7,926 nt of DNA from DASTDY01 sp035457345 (GTDB lineage Bacteria; Patescibacteriota; Saccharimonadia; Saccharimonadales; EFPC-124): assembly GCA_035457345.1 (NCBI GenBank), contig DATIBT010000049.1, positions 1 to 7,926 of the forward strand, in the 5' to 3' direction. Position 1 is the stretch's first letter. The number at the start of each line of letters is the position of its first letter. A program made the position numbers and the translations under genes. The notes under the pieces were generated by a model, which saw only the letters and a list, made by a program, of their open reading frames with translations, had not been told where the DNA came from and made no database searches. Positions 6,024 through 7,926 of this stretch are shown here, piece by piece.

Positions 6024-6074
6024 CCGTTCCCTTATTTTCTTTTCTGAGAAAATGGCGGCAACGGTTGATTTTTT
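6023..6074 (+). terminator. Candidate U-tract terminator between the two orphan genes
   Basis: ACCGTT (6023-6028) can pair with AACGGT (6060-6065), and inside it ATTTTC (6034-6039) with GAAAAT (6048-6053). Internal unpaired bases lie between the two stems. Six T residues follow at 6069-6074. The interrupted stem makes it weaker than a classical terminator, but the position between two genes and the T-run support it. Confidence 0.45.
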
Positions 6075-6093
6075 AGATATTATATTGTAATGT
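6065..6093 (+). promoter_or_regulatory. AT-rich promoter-like patch upstream of the 6131 gene
   Basis: Between two GC-rich genes lies a sharply AT-rich stretch with TTGATT (6065-6070), TATATT (6081-6086) and TAATGT (6088-6093). TTGATT to TAATGT has the right 17-nt spacing but a poor -10; TATATT is the better -10 but lacks a -35. A start near 6093-6100 would give a leader of about 30-38 nt containing the GAGAGAGGTG ribosome-binding site. Confidence 0.35.
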
Positions 6094-6130
6094 TTCCTAG
6101 TTCGGTCAATCTTTCGAGAGAGGTGTCTTC

Positions 6131-6535
6131 ATGGCCCCCGATCAGAAAAAGCCAAGCCCCTACGACAAGCCAAAAAAGCCGCGTATCCTGTGGCTCGACA
6201 AGCCGCCGGTGTTCCGCCGTTTCTGGACCTACGTCTGGCTGCTGGCCTTGCTGGGTATCGCACTGATGGCCGTCTTCGGCGCCTGGCACGGGTACCACTT
6301 CCCCTGCCGTATTGGCAATGGTGGTGCCTACAACTGCGACGCTGACAGTGCCACGCGTTGGACAGCGGCCATCCGCGACGGTTTCGGGGCGGTATGCATC
6401 GCACCCTGTGCCCTCGCCTTCCTGGGCGTACTCCACGCCGCATGGGCCTACTTCGTCCGCCCGGAACTACTCAAGAGCAAATACCTGCGCGCCGGCATCT
6501 CGCCGGAACGCTACGAGCAGTACCCGGAAGCCTGA
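6131..6535 (+). CDS. Hypothetical two-TM membrane protein, 134 aa
   Basis: The family is not recognised. The start is supported by GAGAGAGGTG (6116-6125) 5 nt before the ATG. The N-terminus is Lys/Pro-rich (residues 5-18: QKKPSPYDKPKKPR), followed by a first membrane segment at about 33-52 (TYVWLLALLGIALMAVFGAW). A roughly 30-residue loop carries Cys59 and Cys69, and a second membrane segment spans about 85-108 with Cys89 and Cys93. A charged tail follows (RPELLKSKYLRAGISPERYEQYPEA). Positive charges at both ends predict a cytoplasmic N- and C-terminus with the loop outside, where the two cysteines could form a disulfide. G+C is about 68% in one 60-nt block (6361-6420), as in the preceding orphan gene and unlike the flanks. 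A 10-bp hairpin follows the stop. No function is assigned. Confidence 0.72.
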   Translation: MAPDQKKPSPYDKPKKPRILWLDKPPVFRRFWTYVWLLALLGIALMAVFGAWHGYHFPCRIGNGGAYNCDADSATRWTAAIRDGFGAVCIAPCALAFLGVLHAAWAYFVRPELLKSKYLRAGISPERYEQYPEA

Positions 6536-6545
6536 CCGTACGGCT

Positions 6546-6570
6546 GGCCACCCCGAACCCCGGGGTGGCC
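6546..6570. terminator. 10-bp GC-rich hairpin between convergent genes
   Basis: GGCCACCCCG (6546-6555) and CGGGGTGGCC (6561-6570) pair perfectly around a 5-nt loop. A further GGC/GCC pairing (6542-6544 with 6571-6573) is possible past one bulged T. It lies between the 6131-6535 stop and the stop of the minus-strand pilus ATPase gene and could serve both directions. Neither side has a U-run. Confidence 0.6.
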
Positions 6571-6588
6571 GCCGCGTCACAATGCCAC

Positions 6589-7926
6589 TTACAATACCCT
6601 GTTAACTTCTTCTATAGTCGTCACGCCTTCACAGGCTTTTAACACGCCGTCTTGCAGCATGGTAAGCATGCCTTCTTCGCGGGCTGCCGTTTCTATAGCG
6701 GCAGTACTTACTTCTTTAATGTCGCCCCTAATGAATCCCTGTACCTTATCCGTTACCAGCATCTGTTCCATGATAACAATGCGCCCGGCGTAGCCGAATG
6801 GATTTTCGTCTGAAGTGCCCGGCTTATACAGCACAAGCTTTTCCATATCAGGCGCTTTGTATCCTTTTGGCAAATCTTTCAGTACGGTGGCAATATATTT
6901 TTTAATCGCAGCATCAGGCTTGTAGGCCTGTTTTGTTTTGTCATCGAGCCGGCGCACCAAACGCTGCCCAATCACCAGTCGAATTGCACTCGAAAAGATT
7001 GGATTTTGGCCGATCATGTCAATCATACGGCTAAACGCAGCGGCGGCGGTGCTGGCGTGAAAAGTGGTGAGGACAAGGTGACCGGTAATAGAAGCTTGAA
7101 TCGCCGTCTTGGCGGTATCGACGTCGCGAATCTCGCCGACCATAACAATATCAGGGTCAAGGCGCAGGACGGCACGGAGCTTTTCGGCAAAACTATCGCC
7201 ATTTTGTGTGTTGACCGGGATCTGGCTAATGCCAGGCACTGCGAGCTCAACCGGATCTTCAAGGGTAAGAATCTTGCGGCCTGGATCGTTCAAACCATTA
7301 ATAATACTGTAGAGAGTGGTTGACTTTCCCGAACCGGTTGGACCAACAACCATAACCATGCCATGCGGGTGATCCATAACCTCACGAATGTTTGTTTTTT
7401 GAGCGTCTGTGAGGCCAAGGTGCTCAAGGTCTAGCAGAGTGGGGTCAAAGTTAAATAAACGAACTACAACATCTTGGCCATAAATAGTTGGCACGGTCTC
7501 AATACGCATGTTAAGCTCTCGCGTTTTACCATCTGGCAGATTAATCTGTTGTTGCATGTGGCCAGTTTGAGCATCGGTTGCGGCAGTGCTCACATTGCCG
7601 CGCGAGGCAATACTGGCGAGCAGTACGCGGTATTTATCGTGCGTGAGTGTTGCAATTGGATGCAGCGCCCCATCTATACGAAATCGAATCCGCACTGCTT
7701 TCTGCTGGTTCTCTAAGTGAATGTCCGAAGCGCCCAGCGTGTCCGCCTGCGTAATGAGGTAATTGAGCATGTCATCAGAACGAACAGTATCGAGCGTTTT
7801 AGAAACCTCAGCAATCGTAGCACTGTCACCCTCTTTTGCGATTTTAACGTCTTCGTACACCACCTTTTTTGGCGGGTCGTACCGCAACATGAGGTCCTTA
7901 AAGCCAGGGTCGGAAATCATAAGGAA
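6589..7926 (-). CDS. pilB: Type IV pilus assembly ATPase PilB (GspE/PilB family), N-terminus cut by the window edge
   Basis: PilB is the cytoplasmic hexameric ATPase that powers pilus extension at the inner-membrane platform. Counting from the Met at 7920, residues 63-70 read GASDIHLE, a family hallmark of the N-terminal side of the motor. Walker A is GPTGSGKSTT (193-202), followed by LEDPVE (220-225), Walker B DPDIVMVGEIRD (255-266) and the His box TGHLVLTTFHA (279-289). The C-terminal signature runs GYAGRIVIMEQML (376-388) to EEVNRVL and a TAA stop at 6589-6591. The frame stays open through two more codons to the window edge (F-L before the Met). PilB proteins are usually near 560-600 aa, so the true start and N-terminal domain probably lie outside; the Met at 7920 may be internal. 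The zinc-binding C4 subdomain region (about 325-375) is present in length but contains no cysteine. PilB is preferred over retraction ATPase PilT because of the long N-terminal part and this subdomain. The gene converges on the GC-rich orphan region. Confidence 0.92.
   Translation of the reverse strand, partial: FLMISDPGFKDLMLRYDPPKKVVYEDVKIAKEGDSATIAEVSKTLDTVRSDDMLNYLITQADTLGASDIHLENQQKAVRIRFRIDGALHPIATLTHDKYRVLLASIASRGNVSTAATDAQTGHMQQQINLPDGKTRELNMRIETVPTIYGQDVVVRLFNFDPTLLDLEHLGLTDAQKTNIREVMDHPHGMVMVVGPTGSGKSTTLYSIINGLNDPGRKILTLEDPVELAVPGISQIPVNTQNGDSFAEKLRAVLRLDPDIVMVGEIRDVDTAKTAIQASITGHLVLTTFHASTAAAAFSRMIDMIGQNPIFSSAIRLVIGQRLVRRLDDKTKQAYKPDAAIKKYIATVLKDLPKGYKAPDMEKLVLYKPGTSDENPFGYAGRIVIMEQMLVTDKVQGFIRGDIKEVSTAAIETAAREEGMLTMLQDGVLKACEGVTTIEEVNRVL

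Noticed and set aside
5400..6570. Integron cassette array with attC sites
   Set aside because: Gene-plus-hairpin units suggested it, but no RYYYAAC/GTTRRRY core pair frames either hairpin and no integrase is in the window.
5370..6610. Direct repeats or att sites flanking the GC-rich region (AGTTAA near 5377 and in inverse near 6600)
   Set aside because: Only 6-7 bp match in AT-rich spacer sequence; too short to mean anything.
7006..7323. 105-codon plus-strand frame opposite pilB
   Set aside because: Lies wholly over the conserved Walker B/His box coding region of pilB and has no recognisable features.
1..7926. CRISPR array or insertion sequence
   Set aside because: No regularly spaced identical repeats and no transposase-like frame were seen.

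Overview
The window looks like a chromosomal segment of a Patescibacteria/CPR bacterium, most likely Candidatus Saccharibacteria (TM7). The supporting signs are a short stand-alone malic enzyme, a type IV pilus PilB-type ATPase, a CPR-style small membrane metal-dependent hydrolase, and a very large secreted-looking beta-helix protein whose N-terminus (LPxPxSDDGxWGxILNDFL) recurs in this group. TATAAT-type -10 boxes sit only 6-7 nt before several start codons. Standard stops are used: TGA ends three genes, so UGA is not recoded. The assignment is an inference from recognised families; no rRNA or other phylogenetic marker lies in the window.

Layout. Positions 1-839 hold two minus-strand genes of unknown function, the first cut by the window edge. 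A compact divergent promoter region (840-906) separates them from a plus-strand pair: a YdjM/DUF457-like membrane protein (907-1341) and an NAD(P)-dependent malic enzyme (1343-2473), 1 nt apart and presumably co-transcribed. A separate promoter then drives a 12-codon leaderless mini-ORF (2510-2548) that overlaps by ATGA the start of a 941-residue, cysteine-free protein (2545-5370). That protein has a phage-tail-like N-terminal module, a pectate-lyase-3-like right-handed beta-helix and three C-terminal repeats with an exact 96-residue period.

From about 5400 to 6585 the composition changes: hand counts of single 60-nt blocks give about 67% G+C here against about 53-55% in the flanking genes. 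This stretch carries two small orphan genes (5470-5967 soluble; 6131-6535 two-TM membrane protein). Each has its own AGAGGTG ribosome-binding site, its own promoter-like AT-rich patch and its own GC-rich 10-bp hairpin after the stop. A perfect 13-bp inverted repeat brackets the first of them. The arrangement resembles phage 'morons' or inserted single-gene cassettes.

The window ends with a minus-strand PilB/GspE-type ATPase gene (6589-7926), open at the edge, that converges on the cassette region. The malic enzyme belongs to central metabolism (malate to pyruvate), whereas PilB and the beta-helix protein point to cell-surface work such as pili and attachment to a host or another surface. The most unusual parts are the giant tail-spike-like protein with its coupled mini-ORF and the GC-rich two-gene cassette region.
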